Below, piece after piece: positions 49,026 through 62,092 of a DNA stretch of 64,000 nt. This stretch comes from Psettodes erumei. Its lineage: Eukaryota; Chordata; Actinopteri; Pleuronectiformes; Psettodidae. Within the stretch, counting starts at the first letter, position 1, and each line of letters starts with the position of its first letter. The notes under the pieces were generated by a model. It was not told the origin of the DNA, searched no databases, and saw only the letters and a list, made by a program, of their open reading frames with translations. The stretch is from positions 4,226,001 through 4,290,000 of the forward strand of contig JAFBJZ010000831.1 of NCBI GenBank assembly GCA_016785225.1, given 5' to 3'. A program made the translations under genes and the position numbers.

Positions 49026-52000
49026 GTTGTCTAATCATCTCTAAAGCATTTTAAAGTGCAAAGACTTATATGAAAGGCACTTAATATAAAGTTTGTTTGA
49101 TTGATTTATGAAACAATACAAATGGATATATTCAATAATCCTGGGAACAAATCTTTTTTACTAACTTGCTAACTTTACTAACAAGCCTGAAGGCAGTATC
49201 ATCTTACGTAAGAGTCAGGACTCTCCTGTTTTCTGCGGACAATGAAAGAAGTGCATGTCAGTTGTTTTTGACATACTGGTGAAAAAGGTTAGAGTTCAAT
49301 ACCATAAGAGGAAACCCTTTAATTCTGCATCCAGGTGCGACAAAACAGCCTGTCTTTGAAAAGTTGGACCTTCAAACATTCTTTCTTTTCCTTATGATTC
49401 TTGTCTGTGTTTTTCTTCTTCAGGGCTGATTGGGGTTAGGACTGAGAAAAAGGGGGCTGGATCCTTCTCTTCTTTGCCCCCTTACTTTATCTTTGTCTCG
49501 TCCTTGCTCTGTCTCCTAGCTGCCTGCCAGATTTGTGAGCTGAACATGTTGTAGATTCAACATAAATCCTGCTTCTGGAACTGGAGACTGTGAACTGGCT
49601 CTCACTTTTAGAATGAATCTCGAGATTTAGCAAGCTGAACAAAATCCTTCTGCAGCACTTTTACCATTTCTACTCAGCTCACCTCTCCTATTTCCTTCCT
49701 CATTTAGGTTTTGGAGACTGTTGAGTTCTGTGTTGGACTTCTGTTGATTTATGTCCTCCTCTGCAAAGACAAAGACTGCACAGAGCCCGAGAGGTGAAAG
49801 GCTACTCCTTGTACATACACAGAGGTATGCAACACTGTAGCCCCCCATGGCCCCCACCGCTCGGTTAGCCTTGTTCTCCAAAAAAAGCCTGCACCATATA
49901 TCATCTGTGCACCACTTCGAAAGTAGGTCAATAAAAGAGAGTTTGGACTGCAGTTCTCAGAAACTAAATGAGGATGAAGTCTCAGAGGTGTGGAGTGGGC
50001 CAGTGAGCATGACCTGGACCAGTGTGGCATTAATGTTTGTAGGCCATCCTCTTCAAGAAGGAAACAAACTTCACTTGGAGGACATATTTTACAAACTTTA
50101 TTACAGTGTACTGCAGAGACTTGCAAGGACTAAACATCTCCTCACATCTCCTCACTTCTTGCTGCCTCCTCTCTGGCATGCACGCACAATCAGTCAAAGC
50201 CTAACACTGACATGATGAAACCTGAATGTCTGCAAAATTACAGCAGGTAAGTCAAACAACAAAGTGACAACGAGGTAGATGCAACAGCAAAAGGTTGGGA
50301 ACCTTAGTCATAAAGAACTCAAGTCTTGACTTGAGAGTTGCTCTGACAGACCAAAGCCTCCACTTGGTCTCAAATGACTTGAGAGTTGACTTTGATTTGG
50401 CCACAAAATGACTTAAAGCAGCTGTAAATTATATTTTCCCAACTAAGGTATCAAATGACAAGGTGAAAACAATGTGACGATGTAAGAGGGTTCATCCTGG
50501 TGATGAACATACAGAGAACAATCACATTTATTGAGCTTTATAGCGAATTTCTGCACATTGTTTAGCTATCTGGCCAGCAACTTTACTGTTTTTGTTCACT
50601 CTCACTTCTCTCATCATGCCATTTTGTGAACATAATGGAGCATTTAGGAGCTAAAGAGTGTTTTTCTCTGGAATTGGTAGAAAGAAAGCAAGTGAAGTGC
50701 TATACACATGCCTCGTGCCATACACACACCTACAGCGTGATTACAAAGATTTCTTCATGCACAAGTATAATACAGGTATAATCCAGCCCTGTACAGCTAA
50801 ATTTGGCTGTGTTTCATGCAGCTCAGTTCAAAGCTCTCCAGTCTGGTCAGGAGGAATGCACCATCAGCTCTCACATGTCTGAAGGTCCACAGGATCAGAT
50901 GCCTTGGAAGAGAGGAATTAAAACAAAAAAATGAAGGGATGAAAGAGGGGAGAATGCTGGAACGGCACAGGGAAGCTGAGACACACACACAGCCACTTCA
51001 CCACACATGCAGACACGCGTCTACCCATGCATTCCTATTAAATGAAGGCCAAGCAGGAGTGTTGGTCTCACACAGGGAGAACTGTCAATCTGTTGTTCTT
51101 TGGAGAACATTTGAGGAAGTATGGATCTACTTTTACTAAAAAGAAAAAAAGAGAGAGAATGTACTTGCCAGCACCACCCCTCACTCACTCTGGCTCTGTT
51201 TGGTGCATCATCCCCACCATAATAATATTCAATGAGAACGATTTAATAAAGAGTGAATTTGTAGAGACAAAAAAGACCAAAATGACATGAAGAGGAAGCT
51301 GCTTTGCAGATGAGCATGACTGAAATTTTCACCCAGAGCTGAGGGAGGAAAGCTGATACTATAATTCACTTTCTACCCCTGCACTTTAATCAAGAACATT
51401 ATCTGAGCACTTTGGCTTTCACATACATCTCTGCATCCCATCCTGCATGTTGACGAGGTGAAAAGAAAGGCTGTTGTAGTCTGTTGTGTCATCTTTGTTG
51501 TTTTAGACTCAAACCTGATTGGAGCTCCTTAATACAGTGAAGAGGAGATGAGAAAAAGATGGAGAGAAGAAGATAGGAAGTGGGGAGTGGGGCACTCAGA
51601 GCCCGTTGGGCTTTGTTTTCAAAAACGCACATCATCTTCCATCTGGGCCTCATTGCACAGAGAAACCTGAGCATCATCCAAGTTATGCAACTCAGCTAAA
51701 CCAGCTTAGACCTCCATGTAAGAGAATCACCAAAAAACATCTTTATACAAAGTGATCGTCCAGACCCAAGAGGTCATGTCTCAGAGAATCACTGCAACTC
51801 TTTTGGGGATGACCGAGCAATTTAGTGTCCCGGTCTGCTTTGTGGGTGATCTAAAGGTCAATGGCGAAAAGCTCTGGGTCTTAACTTTTCGGACATGGGT
51901 GTTAAATTTTGAGTCAAGGGGTTGACGTTCATGGGCCAGAGATGATGTTTTGTGTTTGGAGACCAAGTCCGAGCCAGCAGACTAAGTTGGGCTCCCTCTC

Positions 52001-53379
52001 CACAGCCCTCAGGAAGCGACAGAAAAGAGGTAGTTGTGTTTTTGGGTCTGAAATGAGTTCTTCCTTAGTGGCGGTGGGTTTATTGTTCTAGCGAAAGGGG
52101 AGAGGATTGATGCCTATAGGTAGCAGGGGAGAAAGCCGTGTGCGGCCCGAGTGTCTGGAATGCATTACATATCCGTCTCCCAGTCGAAAAATACCTCACC
52201 TCACAACATCGCACTCCCCATGTGGCCCAGCTCGCTACACGGGCCTCATGTTACAGAGGGATCAAGGAATCACACGCTAAAAGGCTGTGGAACAGCAGGC
52301 GTTTGGTTCTGATCTTCTAAGCGTTAAGTTCAGATGGTTGAAGACATTGGTGTTCATGGAGTATTGTTTTCTTTTGACAGGGTGGTTGCCCTTTGTCATT
52401 AACATTTACATTCAGACCCTCAAATAACCTCATCCTACTGTACAGACAAATACTTTTGAGTACAATAAGAATATTTGCAATTACGAGTTATTATGAGTAA
52501 TTAACACGAAAAAGCAACAGGATGAGTCAGGATTTGTTATTAGACATCACTTCAAGATATTTTGGAACCTTTCCTTGACTACACATAGTGTGTATTTTTC
52601 TATGCATGTTTGTATACAGAATGAGTAAATATTATACTTCTGTGTACATGATTTACTCTCAGTTGTGTGTGTTAATAATTTTACACTGTGTTGTATTCAA
52701 TCTGACACATAAATTCTCTACATGCATCTTTTTCTAATTTAGTTCTGCTGTGATAGGTGGTTGGACCATTGAGTGCATGTGTTTCTATTGTGCCTCATTG
52801 TAAAATACATATATATATATTTTAAAAGATCATCATTCCTTACAACCTCTTAATTATAGTGATTGGTTTCTAAACTAACAATCTCTTCCCACATGCCACA
52901 AAACATCAACTGGTTTATTTTCATACTATGTCGTCATGTTGCCTTTGTGAAACCCTGTGAAAGATGGTTTAACCAGCTGCCACCACCATTTTCTCAATGA
53001 GAAATAACTCATTAGCTTTAAAAATAAAAGTACTCCATCTAATTGCTGGTTTCTGCTATGTGCTGACCTGGAACTCTCACAAAATTTAAGACTTTGAGGG
53101 GAAACTGGTGATATGGGAGCACTGAATTAATTAAAATTGTTCAAAGGGTAGTGTGATGGACCAGAGAGCGAAGTCAAAGGAACAATAGAACCAACAAAGA
53201 AATAGAACTGATGGAAATGTAACTGCTGCACTTAAAAAAAGAGTACAGCATTTTATAATACATGTTAGTTTACTTTGTTGATGTGAGTTAACTGTAAAGA
53301 TTAAATCTGATATTAAGTATGAAGATAGAGGGCAACACTGGTGATATTTGAACACAGCAGCAAAACAAATATCCCCCTG

Positions 53380-53380
<1 letters not shown>
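49026..53380. other. Gene-free stretch apart from repeats
   Basis: No exon supported. A CpG-containing patch at about 51780-52330 differs from its AT-rich flanks and could be a younger insertion; its frame CGPSVWNALHIRLPVEKYL faintly recalls retroelement tails (GPSLWN.LP), too weak for a call. Confidence 0.4.
50415..50620. repeat. Dispersed repeat copy B
   Basis: Contains 'aaagcagctgtaaattata', 'gtgaaaacaatgtgacgatg', 'acagagaacaatcacattt', 'tatctggccagcaactttac'. It is more diverged than copy A but has the same orientation and segment order. Confidence 0.55.

Positions 53381-53429
<49 letters not shown>
53381..53429. repeat. (CA)n microsatellite
   Basis: About 24 uninterrupted CA units, likely polymorphic. 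Confidence 0.97.
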
Positions 53430-53431
<2 letters not shown>

Positions 53432-54263
53432 CCTTCAGTGCTCCAAGCTCTGCTCCCTAAAATTCATGGATGTGACGTTACCATGGCAGTGACACAAACA
53501 ACTGGGCTATGGCATCTTATATGCCATGAAAGTGGATACACCTTCTCATATCTGCAGAAATACAAACCTTATAACATGCACACAATCACAGCATCTTAGC
53601 CTTGACTCTTAGTGTCTAAAACGTTTGCACAGTGCTTTATTATATGCTCCACATTCATTTCATTTTCATCTATGTTGAAATGGAGGGATGTGCTTGAAGG
53701 ATTGGTATATCTTTGTGTCTGTTTACTGCCCTCTGTGGTTTCCTCTTCGTGAGGAGATGGCACTAGTGAACAGCAGTGGGTGATAAAATGCATTCAAGAT
53801 AAAGACAGATTTATCTTCAGTCTTATCTGCACTTCCCCCGAACTAATACATTTTATATTAGATGGTGTAGAAGCTCTGGTGCTGGTGGTTTAAGACAGAG
53901 CTATGCAAAAGAAGCAGCTGTATGCCAACTGTGAATGGCTCCGTGATAAGGAAGGAGGATGTTTTTTAGAGAGCTACCTGGCCGTGGGCAGTCTCCATCT
54001 CCCCTGGCATTTCAGGAATCCCTTTGTACACAAGCACTAAAGTTACTCTCCTTTTGCCTTTCCCAAACAGCTATTTTTATGGCAACCCATCTAAAGCTAT
54101 CTGGGTTTAAAACTTCCAGCTACAAAGGCTTGTGATCTAACTTGAGCCTTTAAACCATTCATCACACAATCTTTAATTCCACTGCTCCACTGTATTTGAT
54201 TTGGTTTTATGACATTGTACTGTAAGTGTCTTCAAAACTGCATTTATACAAATATGCTAGCTG

Positions 54264-54264
<1 letters not shown>

Positions 54265-54300
<36 letters not shown>
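54265..54300. repeat. (CA)n microsatellite
   Basis: About 18 CA units followed by AT-rich TATATACTGTATATATG. Confidence 0.97.
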
Positions 54301-54302
<2 letters not shown>

Positions 54303-54576
54303 AACATACACACATATATACTGTATATATGTCACATTGGCATGATATATATGTCTCCACAAACACTTAGGCAGAGCCCCATCTGTGTAATGTATAGGCT
54401 CATTCTAATCCAAACACCCTCTCAGTGGCTCAATCAGTGCTCATATTGAGTGCCAATCCATTCTTCAAAACATGGGGCCCGACATGATCTAAAGGCTACC
54501 AGCTTCTTTTGATTTATTATTGTGGGAGTGATCGAGCCTAGACGCACGTGCGTGCATGCAAACACACGCACGTATG

Positions 54577-54602
54577 CACACACACACACACACACACACA
54601 CA
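54577..54602. repeat. (CA)n microsatellite
   Basis: About 13 CA units preceded by CACGCACGTATG variants. Confidence 0.95.
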
Positions 54603-54859
54603 CTCAAAAACACAGACACACTATAACCACAATCCTGAATGCAGCTGCACATGTGCCATGTCAAAGGAGGTCTCAAATGAATTGGTCAATTGTTGGTAAT
54701 CATGAGATCTATATTTTCCCCAAAGCACCAACAATCTGGCTTACATTAGGCTGTCCAGGGACAGAAAGGGCCATGAATTAAGCAGGAGATACCTCAGGAG
54801 TTGCCTGGAAGTCTGTCAAACTACAAGACAAAAGCCTCTTCTGTTGTCTTGTGAAGCAC

Positions 54860-55140
54860 AGCCCCATTCTGAAGTGGCCGCGCCACGTTAAGGGGACTAT
54901 CTGAAGAGCATCCAGATGTCAGAAAACTCAAGTCGAAGTTGCCTGTCATCGACCGTGGGCATTGAGTTATTATTACGAAGCTTTGGAAATTGCTCCGTTA
55001 TTAAAGCTGCAGGCTTATTTTGGGCTTCAGCAGAGCTCCGTGTCTTTGCCACAACAGAGCCGAGAGCGTGAGATTGAGGGACTGCAGAGTGCATCAAAAA
55101 GAACAATGGCGGCTATATTTTTTTTCAACCTATCAAATTC
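54860..55140. other. Candidate conserved non-coding block
   Basis: A low-repeat block of balanced composition with CpGs and transcription-factor-like words (TTATTATTACGAAGC, AACAATGGCGGC, TATCAAATTC). It stands out from simple-repeat-rich surroundings. Conservation is untested. Confidence 0.3.
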
Positions 55141-57720
55141 AAAATCCATGAATGGAGCGAAAGTAGAAGTTGGACAGATGATATGTGAAAAAAGTTTGAA
55201 CATATTAAATATTTGAACAGTTTAAATCTAATGTGTCTCCTGCCTTCTTACCCATGTCATGTTACAGGACCCGTCTCAGCAAGGACCCACTGGGATCCCT
55301 AACAGCCTTTTAATTGGCCTTAAATGATTCAATGTTGTAGCTTAATGAGCCATGTTTGCAGCCACGCTCTGCCCTCCCCAGCAGAGAGATCTGGATCAGA
55401 TAGTGGATCAGATATCAGATACAGTTTACATTTGCAAAAGTTTCTGTCCAGAAAACTGGACACACCGTGGCTCAAGCTTTGCAGAGATTTGTTCACCAGA
55501 GGTGTCAGACATTTGTTATGGTAAAGGGTGAAAAACTGCTGGAAGGATTGGCATGGAATTTGGTAGATACATTCATCTCCCCGAAGATAAATTGTAGCTG
55601 CTAACAGGCAGACTTTAAGTGTTGTTTTCTGATAAACATTAGATAGTTTGTCCTCTTCTGCTTTCTTAAAGCATTCAACACAAGAAATGTGAGAAGATGT
55701 TTTTGGTTAAACTGCTCACAACTCAGAACATATTCAACCTGTGACAAGGTTTCGTGAGAAAACATTGTTTTCAAAGTGTTCCCAGGCCAAACGGTTGTGA
55801 ACCATCACTGTAGGAAAGTTGCAAACATATGAGGATTTTTCTTTGCTGTATGATTGAAAGAACATTTTGTTCCCTGTGTTTGAAAAGTGTGTGTATTTTT
55901 TTAAACCATGTATCTGCTATCTGCTTTAGATCTGCAGGGCCTGTATTTGGCCAGTACCTTAACCAGCACATTGGAAAGGTTTCTAAACCCAAACAAATGT
56001 AGAGATATCATACCAACGTGACATCCAGGGCCGCCACCATGAACATGTACAATAACAATATGACAGTGTGTTGGCAGTAAAACAGTACAGGAAACAGTAC
56101 CATTTGAGAGAAATGTTTGATACACATTCACTCAGTGCAACACAGAACAAAACCACTCAAATCTTATTAAACCAATTCAGCTGCTTGTAGGAGAGTTGGA
56201 CAACTGGGGCAATGTTCAGCTCATTCCCTGCACCTTCGTTCCCTGATTCCAAGTCGAAATGTAACATAGTTGAGCTTGGTCTGACCACAAAATGGGGCAA
56301 AATCCTCAATCCAGCTTAATCTTTCCCCACTTTTCACCTAAATCTGTGTCAGCACCTCTCAGCTGTCCTAAACCTCTCCATCCCGCCTTCTCGTTCCCAG
56401 CTGCCCAGGTATCACTCAACACATCCTGGCTTTATCCCCCACCTTCCACCTTTGGCTTTATTGCCACCCCGGAATGCCTGGTATGTCTACAGCAGGCGCA
56501 CCCATCTCTCTCAATCCACACACACAATCAACAATGCAAGTGCATGCCTGGGCTTGTTCTTTTGGTTTTCCACAGCAAGGCTGAGTCCTCAGTGGCAGGC
56601 CTGGCAATCAATACATGCAGACATGGTCGGAAAGGTTCTCACCAAACCTCTGTCACACGGCCCCAGCTTCACTGTCTGTCGCTTTGAGCAGGTGGCGCCT
56701 GTAAATCAAGTTCCAATCTGAGATTTCACCTCCACTCACTCCAACCCGAGTTCACCCAGAGACCTCTCCTTTGTGTTGGGGGGCACTGAGGAGTCATGTT
56801 GCCTGTTTGAAATATTCATGCAGGACCCATTTTGATGAAAAGACGCATTCTTCTTGCTACCACATTTTTCTGCCGAGGAAGTGTGGAAGTGGGCCCGCCG
56901 TGGGGCAGAAACAGATCCAGCCTGTGGATGCTGGGAAAGTGGGTCAGGGTATGATACCAGACCCTATCAAAGAGATTTTGCGAATTTCAGTGAATGCATA
57001 TATTTAATGCACAGATGAATGCAAAACAACAACAAAAAATATTTTTTTTTTCTTTTTGTATATACTCATGCACACATATTCCTGGTTTGCTTGCTGGAAA
57101 TGATGGATGATGTGCATGAAATTCTCCTACACTTTACAGACCTTTACCTCCCCTGCGCCACCTCTCAGTGGGAATAGGTGGAGGTCCTCTTACATTTTAG
57201 CTGTCTCATGGGAAACATAAAAAAGAAAAAAAGAGGCCCAACATGTGGTGCACATATCGACTCAGCTCGGAAGTTTACTGTCCTAATAATATGGCTAAAC
57301 AAATGCCAAGTCAAACAAAACACTGGTTCTCCTGCTGTTTTTAGAAACAAGCAAATAACACAGACACTTTCTTCCATCTGTAAATGGGTCACTGGAAGTG
57401 TGCAAAGATCATTTTAAAAGTCAGGGATGTAGAGGTCAGGTTTTGCCATTTTAAACTCAAGCAAAGTTCATCAGTTGATCATAATAAGAAATTATGTTTT
57501 TTTTAAAAAGAAAGGCTGGAAGATGATACCTCTTGAGAGTGGTATCACAAAGAGACATCTTTGGGGAAGGGCTGGAAGATAAATACTGCAAAACAAAAAT
57601 CTGAGTGTTTGTTAATACTGTACATGTGTGCATTCTTGTGCATGTAGACAGTGTCCTCACAGCACCTCAGCTGCTTTGGGTGGTGCTCGCTATGCTCGCT
57701 GTGCACCGTTGACTCTAAAA
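55141..57720. other. Gene-free stretch
   Basis: No exon or element recognised. The open frame at 56292-56687 is Pro/Ser-rich by composition and lacks any family signature. Confidence 0.4.
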
Positions 57721-58400
57721 AGCGCCACTTCAGTGGAATAAGGCTAGCCTGTCATTAGTGAGCATGGCATGGGCATGCTGTTTAACCATTAGCGAGGAGT
57801 GGAGCTGCAGCACCGGGCAGCTTCCAAGAACAGCACTGCTGTGCCACGAGGACAGGGAAGAGGAGAAAGGCCTGCTGCAGCACTTTCTGTATGTAAAAGA
57901 GACATGTGCGAAGGCAACAGATTTTACACTTATTCTGCTTTCATATGGGAAGTTTGATGCTTGCCCCACCAAAATCGGTCAAACTGTAATTCATTCTTCT
58001 CGGTAACCATTTCCCGCTCTCCTCCTTTCCCCCATTTTCAAACCACACACTCCACACTGACTGACGGCCCATTGGACCCCAGTCTCCTAAGCAGCCGTTC
58101 AACATGTTTCACGGGGTTGTGGGCGACATGGCAAATATGGACGAACGCATTTGTGACGCAGGCTGGCCAGGGGAACTGTGGACTCCGTGTCTCGGAATTA
58201 CAGAGTATGGCTGAAGGCGCGCTGCTGCAGCTAAACCACCTCATTAGGTCGTGGTGACTGCATTTAGCCGGCATTTCCCCCCCTCACACGTCCAGAGAGG
58301 CCGCATCAGACATGGTGATTAACTGCAGAGTAAACACGTCCATCTCCGAGGTCTCAGGTCACCACCATGCAGCACGCATGGTAACGCGTTTTACTGTAAC
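57721..58400. other. Candidate conserved non-coding block
   Basis: About 680 bases nearly free of simple repeats, with scattered CpGs (CACCGGGCAGC, GGACGAACGCATTTGTGACGC, GGTAACGCGTTTTAC near the end) in an AT-rich desert. No protein-like frame continues across it. Possible enhancer cluster; untested. Confidence 0.3.
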
Positions 58401-61400
58401 GACCAACAAAGAAACACTGGAGGCCCCCAAAATTAATAAACCATGCTACTGAGGTTTTTAAAATTCATAACATTTGGTCAATACTGTGTGGCAAAACAGA
58501 AACTACAGTATGCTTGAGTTCATTTGCAGTGTAGTATGATGTTGCTCCAAGTGTTTTAAGCTGCTCCCTCCAATAATCGAACTCTTCCTTTGTTGAAACA
58601 GCGAGGAATGTTGTTTTTGACCTATCTCAACAATTACCCTGGAACTCGAAGAAATAACAGGCGCGCAGCTATGTAAACTTTTCAGGAGACATTTCTTCCC
58701 TAAAAATAATGACAAATAAGTGAGAAGCACAATTCCCAAAGCATGAAGGTGTAGTGGTTTAAACTTTTCCTCTTTAGGGAAAAAAGTAAATTGAGAGTTC
58801 TTAATGTCCCTCATGTGAGATTGACCTGGCCAATGCGGCAGAATACCACAGCAGAAAAGCGTAACGGAGTTTACCCTTGTCTGGGGAAATTCTTTACCCA
58901 TTTACTGAATGTCTGTAGTCAGTGGTTTGATTTTTACTCGGGGTAATGTGGAGCCTATGCCAAGGCTTTTCTGTTGCTGGGTGGAGGAGTGAGAAATGCT
59001 GAGAACACTTTTTTTCATTTCATGTGCCTTTTAGTGTCCTGTAAATGCTACACCCTCAAAGCTGTTCTTTCAGAGCTTTTATCCACAAAATGTCTCTTTT
59101 AGTGCTGTGTGTCTTGCGCTTCTGTATGACACTTCACGTACAGTACATTTTCTGCAGGGCTAACTCCAAGCAACATGTGTGTGGGTGGTTTTGGAAAAAA
59201 ACATGAAGTTGCGGTGTCAAGGTCATACTCAGGTCGTGGATGCTGCGAACAGAGGAGACAGAGGTGTTGGGAAAGAGCTCCGCACCGCAGGCTATGTGAC
59301 CTACCTCTGGAACGGCAACTCGGCTTTGCACAGACAGCTGCAGACACCCTGTCTGGATGAACAGCTGGTCAGGATGTCTGGGAGAAAAGGAGGAGGGGGG
59401 AAGAGATACCAAGATAGAGAAATAGAGGATGGGAAGAGATAGATGGACAAAAAAGAGAAATGAGAAAGTGGGACAGGAAAGGGAGCGGAAGGAGAGGCAG
59501 ACAGAGGTGACAAAAAGTAATAGACAGGGTCCAATGCATTCAGAAGCTCCAGAGAGGGGCCTCTGTGTGGGAAAAGAGGGGTGGAGGGTCATAAATCTGG
59601 CTGGGCCTGGCTGTCCTGGCTGCCTGGTTCCACACTGGGTTTGTTCAGGTGGCCCTCTCCATCAGCCTCCTCCTGCTGCCGCCGCCACTGCCAGCTCAGT
59701 ATGCTAAAAAAGCCCCACCAAAAGAGAAATGTGTCGGAGGGAAGGAAAAGGGGCACTTCATGGTTTTATGGTTTCCTTGTCTCTGCAGGCATGCTCACAG
59801 ACTGGGTGACATGGGCTAAGAAGCATGACCTGTGAGCAGGAGCTTGGAAGACAAAGAGAGTTATAGGGTTGAACTTTGTGCTGTGAACTTTTTTAACCTT
59901 TTTTGTTCCGGAGAAGGGTTTGCTGTGCATGCATGGTATTCATGTGTCATATTTGGGGCCATATGTGCATACTACAACAGATTTGGAGCTACAAAGATTT
60001 CTATTGCATAAACACCATTCATGTTCTAACTACACAGTCAGTTAATGCTTTGAGCAGATACAAGATTTTCAAATTCTTATAGATCTAGAGCAATATGAAT
60101 TTCATGAGTTTGAACAGACATTAGTCTTTATAAATCTAAACTTGATAGTAAAAATGGCTTAGGCATTCTCATAAAAAACAAATGTCTGAACTTGGTAACA
60201 AGTTCACGTTCTCCAAATACCATTTGCCACAAACCCAAATTTAAACTTCTTTATACAAACTGATCTTAGATTTCTGGAGTAGGGCATTTATGAAATTAAA
60301 AACTTGTTATTTTAATCATTTTCAGCTGAGACTTGTGAAGGCCCTCAGTGGTAATATGTTTTGGTGTCATAACTGATCACATACAGTTAATATGTGATAC
60401 ACTGGGCTGCAAGATACGTGATCACTTTTTCCCAGTCAGCATAGGGATTCAGACCCGCAACTCTGTAAGCTGGGTTATCATGAAGCTGAAGGGTCGGTTG
60501 AGTGCAAGATGGAATTTTTCAGCACATAACCCCTGCAGCCAGAAAGTGGCCTCTTCATGGCCAAGGTCCAGAGACACTGGCCTAGTGGGCAGAATGACAG
60601 TGGGAGACGATACAGAGAACAAGAGGCGAGAGGGGAATAGAAGATGGAAAAAACAGACATTCTGCACAATATTCACACACACACACACACACACACAAGT
60701 ATTACAAGTTGTCTTTCAGTCGATCCATTACCACACACTCAGACATATTGTATGAAAGCATATGAGCACACAGTTTTGTTTCACGTAAAAATACATGCCA
60801 CAGATTCACATTCAGTAAGTACTGAAAACTGAGACCCCCAGTATACGTTTCACATACAACACACACAAAAAAAACAAGAAACGCATTTTTAAAAAACACA
60901 CAACAAAATGCGAGCAGAGCAGCACATACTTTTCCACTTTGTCTCACGTGCTGGTGAGAAAGCGAGCGAGTAGGCTGTGCAGACAGGGCCCATTTTTCTC
61001 CTTTCCTGTGGTCGGAGTGTGTGACTGGGGATTTATTTTTGCAGCTCTCTGGAGGGAGGTCACTGTTTTGCTGAATTTGAAACATTTGAAGTATCCGAGG
61101 CACCCCCCACTATCCCTGTTCCACATTAGAGAAATGGCCCATTCATTTGGACCTGTCAGAGTGCATAATGGTTCTCAGATCGTGTCTACTTACTGCTCGT
61201 CCAACTGGGTCACACAAACACTCTGGCCCTTGATCTCATTATGTAATTTACCCCTCTCTCCATAAAGGTAAGGTCCTCACTGACAAAAAGTACAAGCACC
61301 AAAAGACTGGACAAATGAAATTAGACAAATGGCTTCATGTGAGATGTTTGCATGTGGGAGAACAATGAATCTATCACTTGAAGTGGGCAGATGAATAGCA

Positions 61401-62039
61401 AGCGGATATTAGCTTGGGCTACGCTGTTTGACACATGTTTGTCTGGGCTTCCTATGCTTCCTACAGGTTATATTTTTTCTGTAATGGCTATTGAGTGAAA
61501 GGCTGAAGCCGAAAAAGAATAATTCCAGACACTTCTGTCACTGCGGGACAATGACTGCCGCGTTTTCCTGGAGTTCAAAGTGAAACCTTACCCCAGCGAC
61601 TATCCAATAAAGACAGCAGTCGCAGGAAATCCTGATCCCCCACAGCGGAGGGCATTGACAGTTCGTGGTAATTTGGCATCTACAGTGACACTGCTGTGTT
61701 GAGTTATAAACATTAACTGTTGATACCCCCCTTTTGTCTGTAAAAGTCTTAATCTCAGTGGCACTGCCTCAGAGCTCATATTACATTCAGTGAGGTAAAA
61801 TGGGTGTTTTGTGAGTTGAAAACGGGCCCAATTTGAAACAGACCCGCTCATTTTGAGTCTGGTCCACTTAAGGTAATTGAATTTGACTGTAGCATTTTTC
61901 CTCCAGTACTGGCTGGCTAGATGCTACATCATTCACTTCACATTCAAACTGAGAAGAAGCAAAGTCTTCATCTGCTTGCTTTGCTTCCTCACCAGACCAA
62001 TAATATCTGTTTCAAAGCTGTGTGGAGAACCACAAGGGT

Positions 62040-62040
<1 letters not shown>
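58401..62040. other. Gene-free stretch
   Basis: No exon supported. It includes a purine-rich part (about 59380-59530), a short CA repeat at 60677-60698, and a low-repeat block at 61120-61680 that could be regulatory. Confidence 0.4.

Positions 62041-62043
<3 letters not shown>

Positions 62044-62091
<48 letters not shown>
62044..62091. repeat. (CA)n microsatellite
   Basis: About 24 CA units; gives rise to spurious Thr/His frames on + and Val/Cys frames on the minus strand. Confidence 0.97.

Positions 62092-62092
<1 letters not shown>

Noticed and set aside
51780..52330. CpG-containing patch with a frame faintly like a retroelement tail (GPSVWNAL)
   Set aside because: Similarity is a handful of residues, with no flanking RT motifs or poly(A)-type end; not enough for a mobile element call.
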